DNA of 6,322 nt, taken from the NCBI GenBank assembly GCA_947041065.1, contig CAMRCV010000029.1, positions 1-6,322 of the forward strand. The letters are read 5' to 3'. A program made the translations under genes and the position numbers. Below the pieces are notes generated by a model. It was not told where the DNA came from. It worked only from the letters and a program-made list of their open reading frames with translations, and ran no database searches. This DNA is from an uncultured Mycoplasma sp. Its GTDB lineage: Bacteria > Bacillota_I > Bacilli_A > Mycoplasmatales > Metamycoplasmataceae. Shown here piece after piece: positions 1-6,322 of this stretch (positions are counted from its first letter, which is position 1; each line of letters opens with the position of its first letter).

Positions 1-1173
1 CAACATAAAGGAACTTTTGCCAACTTGTTATACCAACACTTTAAAAATATTTCAACATGATCAATAGAAAGAAAATACGAATCTAGTATCTCGGCCTTAA
101 TAGATGAAGATCAAGTTGATACAAAACTTTTAACTACTTTATACGATTCAGTTCAAAAAAATAATCATCACTTTCAAAAATTTTATAGTTTGAAAAAATC
201 ATTTTTTGCTATCAAGTTTAAAAAGCCTATGAAGGCTTGAGATTCAATGTTGCCCTTAGTAAATGCGGATACAAACTATACAGTAGAAGAAATGCAAAAA
301 GAAGTACACCTATCTTTAAAGCCGATGGGAAAAGAATATCAAGACAAAGTACAAGAAATGTTTGATAATAGATGAATTGATTATATTCCTGTTGATAACA
401 AAAGAACTGGCGCTTACTCAATTGGCGGTTCTTTTGGTTTAGATAAAAAATATATTTTAATGAACTTTGATGAATCAATTAGATCGGTAGCAACTCTTGC
501 TCATGAAATTGGTCATTCAATGCACTCTTATTATTCAGATAATGAACAACCAATTAATTTAGCTTCATATCCTATTTTCTTAGCAGAAATTGCTTCAATA
601 TTTAATGAGTTAATGTTACAAGATTATTTATTAAATAACACTCAAGATGACAAACTAAAATTTCATCTTTTATCAGAAGCTATAGAAGATTTCGAAGGTA
701 CAGTTAGAAGACAAACTATGTGGTCTAATTATGAGTACGATTTATATAATTTAGTTGATGAAGGAAAATCTGTTTCAACATTTGATGCCATCAAAGAAGT
801 TTATGCTAATAATGCAAAAAAATATGCTTTGAAAAAGAATCAAAAATTTGATAAAGATAGTCAATTAATAGCTTCTGTTATTGTTCCTCATTTTTACTAT
901 GATTTTTATGTTTATAAATACGCAATTGGCTTTGTTGTTGCTAATGCTTTCTTTCAAAAATATAAAAAAGATGGCCAACCAGCTCTAGAAGATTATATTA
1001 ATAATTTTTTGAAAGCAGGAGGCAGTGATTGACCTGTTGAAATTTTAAAAAATGCTGGAATTGATCTTTATGATGCTAACATTTATAATCAAGCATTTGA
1101 TGTTTTAAAATCCAAAATTGATGAGTATGAAAAAATAGGGAAAAGACTTTTCAAAGCCTCTAAAAACAAGTAA
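1..1173 (+). CDS. pepF: Oligoendopeptidase F, M3B zinc metallopeptidase (5' end missing)
   Basis: Cytosolic zinc endopeptidase that cuts short peptides, likely part of peptide recycling in an organism dependent on imported amino acids. The frame is open from base 1 to TAA at 1171-1173, giving 390 visible residues of a family usually near 600, so about 210 N-terminal residues lie left of the window. The active site is HEIGH (502-516), with two zinc-binding His flanking the catalytic Glu. The third ligand is the Glu at 586-588 in [10 protein letters not shown]. The upstream [13 protein letters not shown] segment, the [15 protein letters not shown] segment (about 880-930) and the C-terminal [17 protein letters not shown] are all M3B signatures. 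Four in-frame UGA codons (58, 238, 373, 1030) must be read as Trp; the one at 1030 falls inside the conserved GGSDWP motif. The only UGG of the window is here (721). It converges on the HAD gene and is unrelated in function to the minus-strand operon. Confidence 0.96.
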
Positions 1174-1204
1174 TTATTTATTAACTAATTCAATAATTTT
1201 TTTT
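1171..1204 (+). terminator. Weak candidate terminator of pepF
   Basis: Bases 1172-1178 (aattatt) can pair with 1192-1198 (aataatt), leaving a 13-nt loop. A run of eight T spans 1197-1204 and overlaps the right arm. The stem is only A-T pairs, so it would be unstable, and such matches are common by chance at this base composition. It is listed because the two convergent genes leave no intergenic DNA, so any pepF terminator must lie inside the 3' coding end of the HAD gene, as this one does. Confidence 0.2.
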
Positions 1205-1992
1205 GCAATAGCATCACTATTGTTATCGCCAATTTTTGTTGGTAAAATAGCAATTAAATCAGCTGTAGAATTTTTCATTGGAAAACCATTTTCTCCAGCT
1301 TCTTGTAACATTTCTAAGTCATTTCCAGAATCTCCGAATGTAACAATGTTTTTCGAATCAATATTTAAAGCATTTGCTAAAAATTTCAAACCAGTTCATT
1401 TAGATATTCCTAATGGATTAACATCGATAAAAATACCATTTGTTAAAAATACACTTTGAACATCTTGAAACATCTTTTGAATTGTTGGAAAATTTTTAGC
1501 ACATGAATCAATTGTTCCCAAAAGAGAAAGTTGTGTGATTGATTCGCCATTTTCTAAAGTATTAATATTTGGATTAGAATTAATAAAATCAATAATGCTT
1601 TTATTAAGCTTGTCATCTATATTAATGTTATTGTCATATCTTGAATTTGGTCATGTATAAGTTTGCTTATCTGTATGCATAGTAAAAGAAAAATTATTAT
1701 TTTTAGCAAATTCCATCATTGATAAATAATGCTTTGGAGTAATGAAATGTAAATCCATTACTTTCTTGTTTTGTACATCTTTAATTAATGCACCATTATT
1801 ACAAATTAAATAGTTAACATCAGGCATCATTTCTACTAAAGGTTTTGTTCTTGAAAGCGCTCTTCCTGTAGCAATAACAATATTGTTGTTTTTTGATCTA
1901 GCATAATTAAATGCTGGATTAGTTGCTTTGTGAGGAACCCCTTGATCGGTTAAAATTGTCCCGTCAACATCTGTAGCAAATATCATTTTCAT
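1174..1992 (-). CDS. Cof-type HAD-superfamily phosphatase
   Basis: Predicted Mg-dependent cytosolic phosphatase of the Cof/type IIB HAD group, which acts on sugar phosphates, nucleotides or FMN-like compounds; the substrate cannot be told from sequence. It has 272 residues, a normal length, once two UGA codons (1651-1653 and 1396-1398) are read as Trp. HAD motif I is DVDGT (8-12, Asp8 nucleophile and Asp10 acid/base), motif II is Thr42 in ATGR, motif III is Lys198 in SKWTGL, and motif IV is GDSGND (220-225). The residues between motifs I/II and III/IV match a Cof-type C2 cap. The ATG at 1990-1992 is preceded by AGAGG with 5-nt spacing. It starts 23 nt after rsmI and is the last gene of the string. 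Its TAA (1174-1176) directly abuts the pepF stop. One UGA encodes the residue right after the motif III Lys, where family members often have Gly. Confidence 0.93.
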
Positions 1993-1997
1993 AAAAA

Positions 1998-2002
1998 CCT
2001 CT
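1998..2002 (-). promoter_or_regulatory. Shine-Dalgarno of the HAD phosphatase
   Basis: On the minus strand AGAGG lies 5 nt before the ATG at 1990-1992. It is one of the two clearest ribosome binding sites in the window and supports this start over the ATG two codons further in. It suggests the gene is translated independently of rsmI, which ends just upstream. Confidence 0.65.
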
Positions 2003-2015
2003 TTTAATGAATTAA

Positions 2016-2735
2016 TTATATTTTATTAATGCTGTTTTTTTGATATTTATTAACTTTTTCTTTTTTTACTTTTTCAATTGAAAAAACTAATGTAAATTCA
2101 CCTTTGATGGTTTCTGGTAATTTGTCAATTAGTTCTTGTGCAGTTCCTTGAAAGTGCTCTTCAAACTTTTTAGTAAGTTCTTTACAAAGAAAGACTTTTT
2201 CTTTTCCTTGGAAATGATCATGAAGTGTTTCCAAAGTAAATAATAATTTATGCGGTGCAATAAAAAATATATAAGTTCCGCTAGTTATATTTTTTATTTG
2301 ATTAGTCATTTGACTTTTAGTATTTTTCGGAAATCCTAAAAATGTAAAGTTAGGACCTAAACCTGACATAACAATTGATGTCGTTACTGCAGAAACTCCA
2401 GGAATTATTTCAAAATCAAATTCACCACTTTTAACTTCTTTCAATAAGTTGAAACCAGGATCGGCAATCATCGGCATTCCAGCATCACTAACTAAAGCAA
2501 CGTTATTATTGTTTTCCAATAATTCTAAAATACCTTTTGTTGAAGGGATTTCATTATGGTTATGATAAGAAATAATCTTTTTTCCTTTGATATCTAATGA
2601 AGATAAAAGAACTTTAGTGACTCTAGTATCCTCACAAGCAATATAATCAACCATTTTAAGGGTCTCTACGGCCCTTAAAGTAATATCTTGTAAATTCCCT
2701 ATAGGAGTTCCTACAATGTAAAGTTTACCCCTCAT
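2016..2735 (-). CDS. rsmI: 16S rRNA (cytidine1402-2'-O)-methyltransferase RsmI
   Basis: SAM-dependent enzyme that 2'-O-methylates C1402 of 16S rRNA in the decoding centre; it belongs to the tetrapyrrole-methylase fold family. Family blocks occur in order: LYIVGTPIGNLQDITLRA near the N-terminus (GTPIGNL 9-15), CEDTR (34-38), YHNHNE (57-62), SDAGMPMIADPG (83-94), IPGVSA (111-116) and TFLGFPKN (131-138). The conserved N-terminal block fixes the start at ATG 2733-2735. The protein has 239 residues, against about 280-290 in E. coli or B. subtilis. The loss is at the C-terminus, which ends in a Lys-rich tail, so the small C-terminal extension is absent. It contains no Trp. The start overlaps the end of holB by 11 nt and has no Shine-Dalgarno, which points to translational coupling. 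In Bacillus the orthologue (yabC) also follows holB, with several genes between. Confidence 0.96.
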   Translation of the reverse strand: MRGKLYIVGTPIGNLQDITLRAVETLKMVDYIACEDTRVTKVLLSSLDIKGKKIISYHNHNEIPSTKGILELLENNNNVALVSDAGMPMIADPGFNLLKEVKSGEFDFEIIPGVSAVTTSIVMSGLGPNFTFLGFPKNTKSQMTNQIKNITSGTYIFFIAPHKLLFTLETLHDHFQGKEKVFLCKELTKKFEEHFQGTAQELIDKLPETIKGEFTLVFSIEKVKKEKVNKYQKNSINKI

Positions 2736-3654
2736 AAATGTTAACTAACTTAATTAAAAAGCTTTCTTTCTGTAAATTAAAATTGCCTTTGTTGATGAAA
2801 GACTTTTTTCAAATAGAAATAGATGCTTGTATTTTGCTATAGTCTATTTGAGTTTTTTTATATTTGTTAATTAATTTATTGTAATCTGGGAACAAAGGGT
2901 ATTTTTCATCAATATTAGTTTGTATTTGGTAATAAAAGTATTCCAAAATATTAATTGCATACAAAATGTTTTCTTTTGAAATTGATTTACTCAACTCCAT
3001 TTTCATTTTCTCAGAACTATCAATACCTTTATTTAAGGCGCTTAAAACATCTAAATAAGTGCTATCAAAAACTTTTGAATTCATTTCTTTTACTTGAGTT
3101 GCATTTGGAAAAATATTTGCAAATAACCTAATGTAGTTATCATGAACTTTATTAATCAATAAGTCTTCAATTATTTGATCAGTTGTTTGTCTTCTAACCA
3201 TAATATTTTGGGCTCTAGATTTTATGGTTGGTAGTAAAAGGTCGATTTTATTTGTAGTCATTATAATGTGGGTATTTTTTGAGGGATCTTCAATATATTT
3301 TAGTAAAGAATTTAAAGAATATTTATTTCCTAAATCAATATCTTTAATTAATAAGATTTTTTTGTTCTTTGATACTAAAGAAGTATTAGACATAACTTTA
3401 ATTGTTGAAACAATACTTTCTTTAGTTATTAAGTTGTTTTCAGGATTAATTAATAGTAAGTCAGGATAATTTAATTCTTCAATTGTTTTAGCTTTCATGC
3501 ACTTGTCTTCATTACAAATAATTATCTTTATTGCTTCTAAGGCAACAGAATAAACATCTACCCCTTGTTCTCCGAAAAATAAATAAGCATGTGAAAAAGT
3601 ATTATTAATTTTGGCATTTTCTATTACTTTTAAAGATTGTATTTTAGTGTTCAT
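2725..3654 (-). CDS. holB: DNA polymerase III clamp loader, delta prime subunit
   Basis: Delta prime is the stator of the clamp loader that opens the beta clamp and places it on primed DNA together with the DnaX ATPase subunits. The 309 residues include one UGA-coded Trp (2809-2811); 27 further codons follow it before TAA at 2725-2727. The N-terminal FSHAYLFFGEQG (20-31) is the typical delta prime/DnaX start. The P-loop is degenerate, with no GKT, as expected because delta prime does not bind ATP. LNSLLKYIEDPSKNTHIIMTTN (114-135) and the arginine-finger region IKSRAQ (144-149, SRA where many have SRC) are clear. Only two cysteines (47 and 52) remain where the zinc module of larger homologues has four. 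It lies 19 nt after tmk and overlaps rsmI by 11 nt. The start ATG (3652-3654) lacks a Shine-Dalgarno but has a TATAAT just upstream. Confidence 0.93.
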
Positions 3655-3661
3655 AGTTTAA

Positions 3662-3667
3662 ATTATA
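3662..3667 (-). promoter_or_regulatory. Possible internal -10 box before holB
   Basis: The minus strand reads TATAAT at 3667-3662, a perfect -10 hexamer in the 19-nt gap between tmk and holB. Only 7 nt separate it from the holB ATG, so transcription from it would begin at or next to the start codon and give a leaderless mRNA. No good -35 is visible at 16-18 nt; the best match there is TTAATT. In DNA this AT-rich a perfect hexamer can occur by chance. Confidence 0.25.
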
Positions 3668-3673
3668 AAGTAT

Positions 3674-4324
3674 TTACTTTTTTAAATTAAAGTTATTTTT
3701 TTCTAATATTTTTTCTAACTCTTTAATCACTTCTTTTGAAACTTCTTCAAGACCTAGTGTTCCGTCAATAATAATAAATCTTCCCGCATCTTGTTTGATA
3801 ATTTCGTCATAACCATTTGATATTTTTTCATAAAAAGCAATGCCATTATTCTCTAATCTATCAATATCTTTATTTTCAGAATTAAAAACTCTTTCTCAAG
3901 AAGTTTGAGGAGTTATTTTGATAAAGAAAGTAATATCTGGTTTCATATTATTTGTAACTATATCATTTAGTTTTTGAATTTTTTCAAACCCTAACTCACG
4001 ACCAAAACCTTGATAAGCAGTAGAGGAATCAATAAACCTGTCACAAATAACTATTTTACCTTCTTGCAATGCTGGTTCTATTTTTTGAGTTAAGTGAATT
4101 TTCCTTGATACTAAATATAAAAGAGCTTCCGACATGGGATCGATATTATATTCAGGAGACAAAACAAAACTCCTAATTATTTCAGCTTCTTTAATGCCAG
4201 TTCCTCCTGGCTCTCTTGTAATCACAAAGTGTTTCTCAATTTTATTGTCTTGCAAATATTTTTCAATTGCTTTAATAGCTGTTGTCTTACCAGCTCTTTC
4301 TAATCCTTCAAAGGTTATAAACAT
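3674..4324 (-). CDS. tmk: Thymidylate kinase
   Basis: Phosphorylates dTMP to dTDP with ATP, an essential step to dTTP in the cytosol. It has 216 residues, normal for the family, when the UGA at 3896-3898 (residue 143) is read as Trp; TAA is at 3674-3676. The P-loop is FEGLERAGKTT (5-15), the dTMP-site motif is TREPGGT (36-42), and the DRF-x2-SS-x2-YQG block runs from 95 to 106. It is followed by a LID segment with Arg109 and the PDITFFIKI strand (129-137). The P-loop carries Glu9-Arg10 rather than the Asp-Gly of many bacterial enzymes. The start ATG shares one base with the recR stop (TAATG), and a weak AGAGAG lies 6 nt upstream, so coupled translation is likely. Supplying dTTP fits its place among replication genes. 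Confidence 0.96.
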
Positions 4325-4905
4325 TATTCACTCTCTTTTCTGTTTTTAAATGCATGTTTAAATGTTAGTTGATCAATATATTCAATGTTTGAACCAACAG
4401 GAACTCCGTTTGCCAAATGAGAAACTTTAGTTATTGGAGAAAGGCTTTCATCAATAAAATTAGCTGTTAAAGAACCTTCTATATTTGCGCTTAAAGCAAT
4501 TATGACTTCATCAAACTCTTCAGCATATTTCATTAATTCAGAAATGTCAAAATCATTTTTTCTTTCAAATTTATTATTAAAAATAATTGGAAAAACAAAA
4601 TACTTTCCTTTAAAAAATTGTCAATCTTCATATCTAGAAATATCTTCTATAGATTCAACAATCATTAACTTTTTCTCTCTAGTTGTAGATGAGCAAATTT
4701 GACAAATAGAATTATTTGTATAGTTTTTACAAATTTCACAGTTGCGAACATTTGTTTTTAATTCATTAAGTAAAAAAATAAATTCGGTAAATTCATTTTC
4801 ATCAAACTTTAATACTTGATGAGCCATTTTGCTACTTTGTTTATTACCTACACCAACAAATTTTTGGAAGAAAATTGAAAGATTTGATATCTCTCTAGAG
4901 TCCAT
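4324..4905 (-). CDS. recR: Recombination mediator protein RecR
   Basis: RecR works with RecO (and RecF) to load RecA on single-stranded gaps. It is 193 residues, close to the usual 200, after one UGA-coded Trp (4621-4623, residue 95). Domains run in the expected order: an N-terminal helix-hairpin-helix with FVGVGNKQSSKMAHQVL (16-32), a four-Cys zinc finger (Cys56, Cys59, Cys68, Cys71), and a Toprim domain. The Toprim domain starts at LMIVES (80-85, Glu84) and continues through DEVIIALSANIEGSLTANFI. The C-terminal SHLANGVPVGSNIEYIDQLT matches the conserved RecR tail (IAxGLPVGxxLEYxDxxT). Its ATG directly follows the ybaB stop (TAAATG). An AAGGA lies 12 nt upstream inside ybaB, rather far for a strong site. 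Its TAA overlaps the tmk start. The order ybaB-recR after dnaX is conserved widely in bacteria. Confidence 0.96.
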
Positions 4906-5196
4906 TTAAAATGACATTCCTTGTTGATTTTTCGGAGAAATCTTTTCATATTCATCATTTATTAATTCTATTATTTCGTTAGTAGCAATAATAATGATAT
5001 CTTGTAACATTTCTTTATCTTCTGGATCTATCAATGCATCATTAATATCAATTTCTAAGATTTCTCTATTACCATTAGCTTTAATTATTATTCCTTGTTT
5101 TTCAACAACAAGAACTTTAGCTTTTAGCTCACTTTCTTGTTTTTCCATTACGGCTTGCATTTTTTTTGCTTGCTCCATCATTTTTTTTATATCCAT
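4906..5196 (-). CDS. ybaB: YbaB/EbfC nucleoid-associated protein
   Basis: Small dimeric DNA-binding protein of the YbaB/EbfC family, known to coat or bend DNA and probably acting on the nucleoid or in repair; its exact role in mollicutes is unknown. The 96 residues match the family length (about 100). The N-terminal amphipathic helix MDIKKMMEQAKKMQAVMEKQ has the family pattern (MMxQAxKMQ). It is followed by beta strands KVLVVEKQGIIIKANGNREILEIDI and a C-terminal helix region with DPEDKEMLQDIIIIATNEI. No Cys or Trp is present. The start is ATG 5194-5196, with AGGGG 6 nt upstream overlapping the dnaX stop. It is sandwiched between dnaX (9-nt gap) and recR (0-nt gap), the classical dnaX-ybaB-recR arrangement, which supports the call beyond the sequence match. 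Confidence 0.95.
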   Translation of the reverse strand: MDIKKMMEQAKKMQAVMEKQESELKAKVLVVEKQGIIIKANGNREILEIDINDALIDPEDKEMLQDIIIIATNEIIELINDEYEKISPKNQQGMSF

Positions 5197-5202
5197 AAAT
5201 TA

Positions 5203-5207
5203 CCCCT
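5203..5207 (-). promoter_or_regulatory. Shine-Dalgarno of ybaB, overlapping the dnaX stop
   Basis: On the minus strand AGGGG sits 6 nt before the ybaB ATG, and its first two bases are the last two of the dnaX TAG stop (5206-5208). A ribosome finishing dnaX would therefore sit on this site, which suggests re-initiation and linked expression of the two proteins. Confidence 0.65.
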
Positions 5208-6322
5208 ATTTCCTTGCTTTAAATATTCTACCAAAAATATCCATACCTTTTTTTTCAGCTTCTACAATATCACCCATTGGTCTTGGTTTTTCTTCTCTTT
5301 TTTCTAAAATTGGTAAAGGAACTGGATCTGGTAATTTATCTTTATTTTTTAATTCTTTAAATAATTCAGCAGAGTCTAGGAAATTAATTTTTGTTACTGC
5401 ATAAAAATGCTTTGGAGATCCAAATACTTCGAATATAAAATCTTTAAACATGGCATTTACGCTATTTGATGTTAAGTAGTCAATAGAAGCATTATCATCA
5501 GAAGACATTAAAATAAAATCTTTTGATGAAGTTATAATTTTACAATTTTCTAAGTAACTAATAATTGTAGTGAATCTTTCATCAGTTAATAGTAAAGCTT
5601 CATCTAACATAACTTTAGCTTTTGCAACTTCTGCTTTATCTCCTAATAAAAATAAGTTTATAATGTCTGGTTGAGTTAAAACAACAGGTTTGTCCATATT
5701 TGTATTTTGGTCTGGAAAGTTATCAAAAGCAAAACTGTTTTCAGGAGATATTATTTGTTCTGGTTCAGAATTAAATAATTTTGTTGCTCCATCTTCTTCG
5801 TTGTTCGCTTCTTTACTTTCAACCTTTTCTTTAGTAGAAAATTCATTAGTGTCATAAATAATACTTTCGGTATCTGTTTGACCTAAGATAGAACCTTCAA
5901 CTACATCGCCATCAATATTTGATTCATTAGAAAGAGTTAGTAAATTAGTCACTTCTTCAAGAACGTTATCTTCAATAAATTTTTCATTTTTAGATTCAAT
6001 TGATTCTTTAATAGATTCTGTATCTTGAAATAAGTTTGCTGAATTTTCAGGGAATAATTCTGATTTTACCTTTCCTTTAGGTTTAGGACTTTGTAAAAAA
6101 TCATCAATTTGGGTTTTATTTTCAGGTATTGATTTTTCTTCTTTTTTAGCATCTTGTTTTATTATAAAGTGATCAGTTTCAGGTTCTTGTTGGATAATAA
6201 AGTTATCAGTAATTTCATTAACGTCTCGTTCTTCTTCTGTTGCTACTTCATTTGGTTTTACTTCTTTTTTCTTTTTAGTTGTAATTGTATTAAAAGAAAG
6301 ATTGTTGGGTTCGTTGTTAAAA
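5206..6322 (-). CDS. dnaX: DNA polymerase III gamma/tau subunit, C-terminal part (5' end missing)
   Basis: The frame is open from the right edge (first full codon at 6321-6319) to TAG at 5206-5208, giving 371 visible residues. The ATPase (AAA+) domains that define DnaX are outside the window, so the call rests on its position directly before ybaB-recR-tmk-holB and on the tail. Residues coded by about 6322-5698 form a long acidic, Asn/Glu/Lys-rich segment with little hydrophobic content, which looks disordered. From about 5697 to 5206 a folded domain of some 160 residues follows. It contains FIFEVFGSPKHFYAVTKINF and a Pro-rich PDPVPLPIL, resembling the tau C-terminal domain that contacts the polymerase. 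The tail ends in a basic stretch, GRIFKARK. No Trp codon is present. Most of the linker is likely fast-evolving. As the first gene of the visible string, its promoter must lie beyond the window. Confidence 0.85.
   Translation of the reverse strand, partial: FNNEPNNLSFNTITTKKKKEVKPNEVATEEERDVNEITDNFIIQQEPETDHFIIKQDAKKEEKSIPENKTQIDDFLQSPKPKGKVKSELFPENSANLFQDTESIKESIESKNEKFIEDNVLEEVTNLLTLSNESNIDGDVVEGSILGQTDTESIIYDTNEFSTKEKVESKEANNEEDGATKLFNSEPEQIISPENSFAFDNFPDQNTNMDKPVVLTQPDIINLFLLGDKAEVAKAKVMLDEALLLTDERFTTIISYLENCKIITSSKDFILMSSDDNASIDYLTSNSVNAMFKDFIFEVFGSPKHFYAVTKINFLDSAELFKELKNKDKLPDPVPLPILEKREEKPRPMGDIVEAEKKGMDIFGRIFKARK
6164..6210 (-). repeat. Short direct repeat in the DnaX linker
   Basis: Bases 6164-6177 and 6197-6210 match at 13 of 14 positions with a 33-base (11-codon) period. 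They encode TDNFIIQQ followed by EPE and then TDHFIIKQ, so the repeat is in frame and conserved at protein level. It looks like a small internal duplication in the disordered linker. Confidence 0.7.

Noticed and set aside
227..478. Minus-strand 83-residue open frame inside pepF
   Set aside because: It is antisense to a well-conserved peptidase frame, has no ribosome binding site and matches no family I recognise; its hydrophobic content is what antisense AT-rich coding DNA gives.
1140..1152. GAAAAGACTTTTC inverted repeat at the end of pepF as a terminator for the HAD operon
   Set aside because: The arms leave a one-base loop; opening it to a usable loop leaves only four pairs, and no T-run follows on the minus strand at the right distance.
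1651..1653. HAD gene as a pseudogene split by stop codons
   Set aside because: Both interruptions are UGA, read as Trp in this code; all four HAD motifs are in one frame and the length is normal.
3896..3898. tmk, recR and holB as truncated genes
   Set aside because: Each apparent stop is UGA and the conserved sequence or usual length continues in the same frame to a TAA.
4994..5404. Plus-strand 136-residue hydrophobic open frame opposite ybaB and dnaX
   Set aside because: Rich in Ile, Ser, Phe and Leu as expected of a shadow of Lys/Glu/Asn-rich genes; it crosses two confirmed minus-strand genes and has no family motif.
6265..6279. A-rich run (AAAAAGAAAAAAG on the minus strand) as a dnaX frameshift or slippage site producing gamma
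   Set aside because: A -1 shift would end at a UAA about 16 codons later, but the zero-frame codons (T AAA AAG, then G AAA AAA) do not form the E. coli A-AAA-AAG heptamer, and A6 is short compared with known slippage runs. Such runs are common in this composition.

Overview
The window comes from a mollicute (Mycoplasma-type bacterium) that uses genetic code 4. It is very AT-rich, and five otherwise intact housekeeping genes run through in-frame UGA codons at Trp positions: nine UGA against a single UGG (721-723). Read with the standard code, pepF, the HAD phosphatase, recR, tmk and holB would all look broken. Gene order and the acidic, Asn/Lys-rich proteins fit a hominis-group mycoplasma, but the species cannot be fixed from this sequence alone.

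Layout: positions 1-1173 on the + strand hold the C-terminal two thirds of an M3B zinc oligoendopeptidase (pepF). Everything else, 1174-6322, is one tightly packed minus-strand gene string. In transcription order it is dnaX (3' part, running off the right edge), ybaB/ebfC, recR, tmk, holB (delta prime), rsmI, and a Cof-type HAD phosphatase. Junctions are +9, 0, -1, +19, -11 and +23 nt, so this is almost certainly an operon whose main promoter lies beyond the right edge. pepF and the HAD gene converge with abutting stop codons and no intergenic DNA.

The string is a condensed form of the dnaX-yaaK-recR...tmk...holB...yabC cluster of Bacillus and relatives. It keeps clamp-loader subunits (tau/gamma and delta prime), a nucleoid-associated protein, recombination mediator RecR, dTMP kinase for dTTP supply, and the 16S rRNA C1402 2'-O-methyltransferase. 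The yaaL, bofA, yaaQ, yaaR, yaaT, yabA, yabB and yazA positions of that cluster are absent. The genes link replication and repair with nucleotide supply and ribosome maturation.

No mobile element, CRISPR array, RNA gene or new system was found. There is no gene-free stretch over 25 bases. The items worth a second look are small: start signals that appear to depend on coupling or a leaderless mRNA, a long repeat-bearing acidic linker in DnaX, loss of the zinc module in delta prime, an Arg in the Tmk P-loop, and a shortened RsmI.
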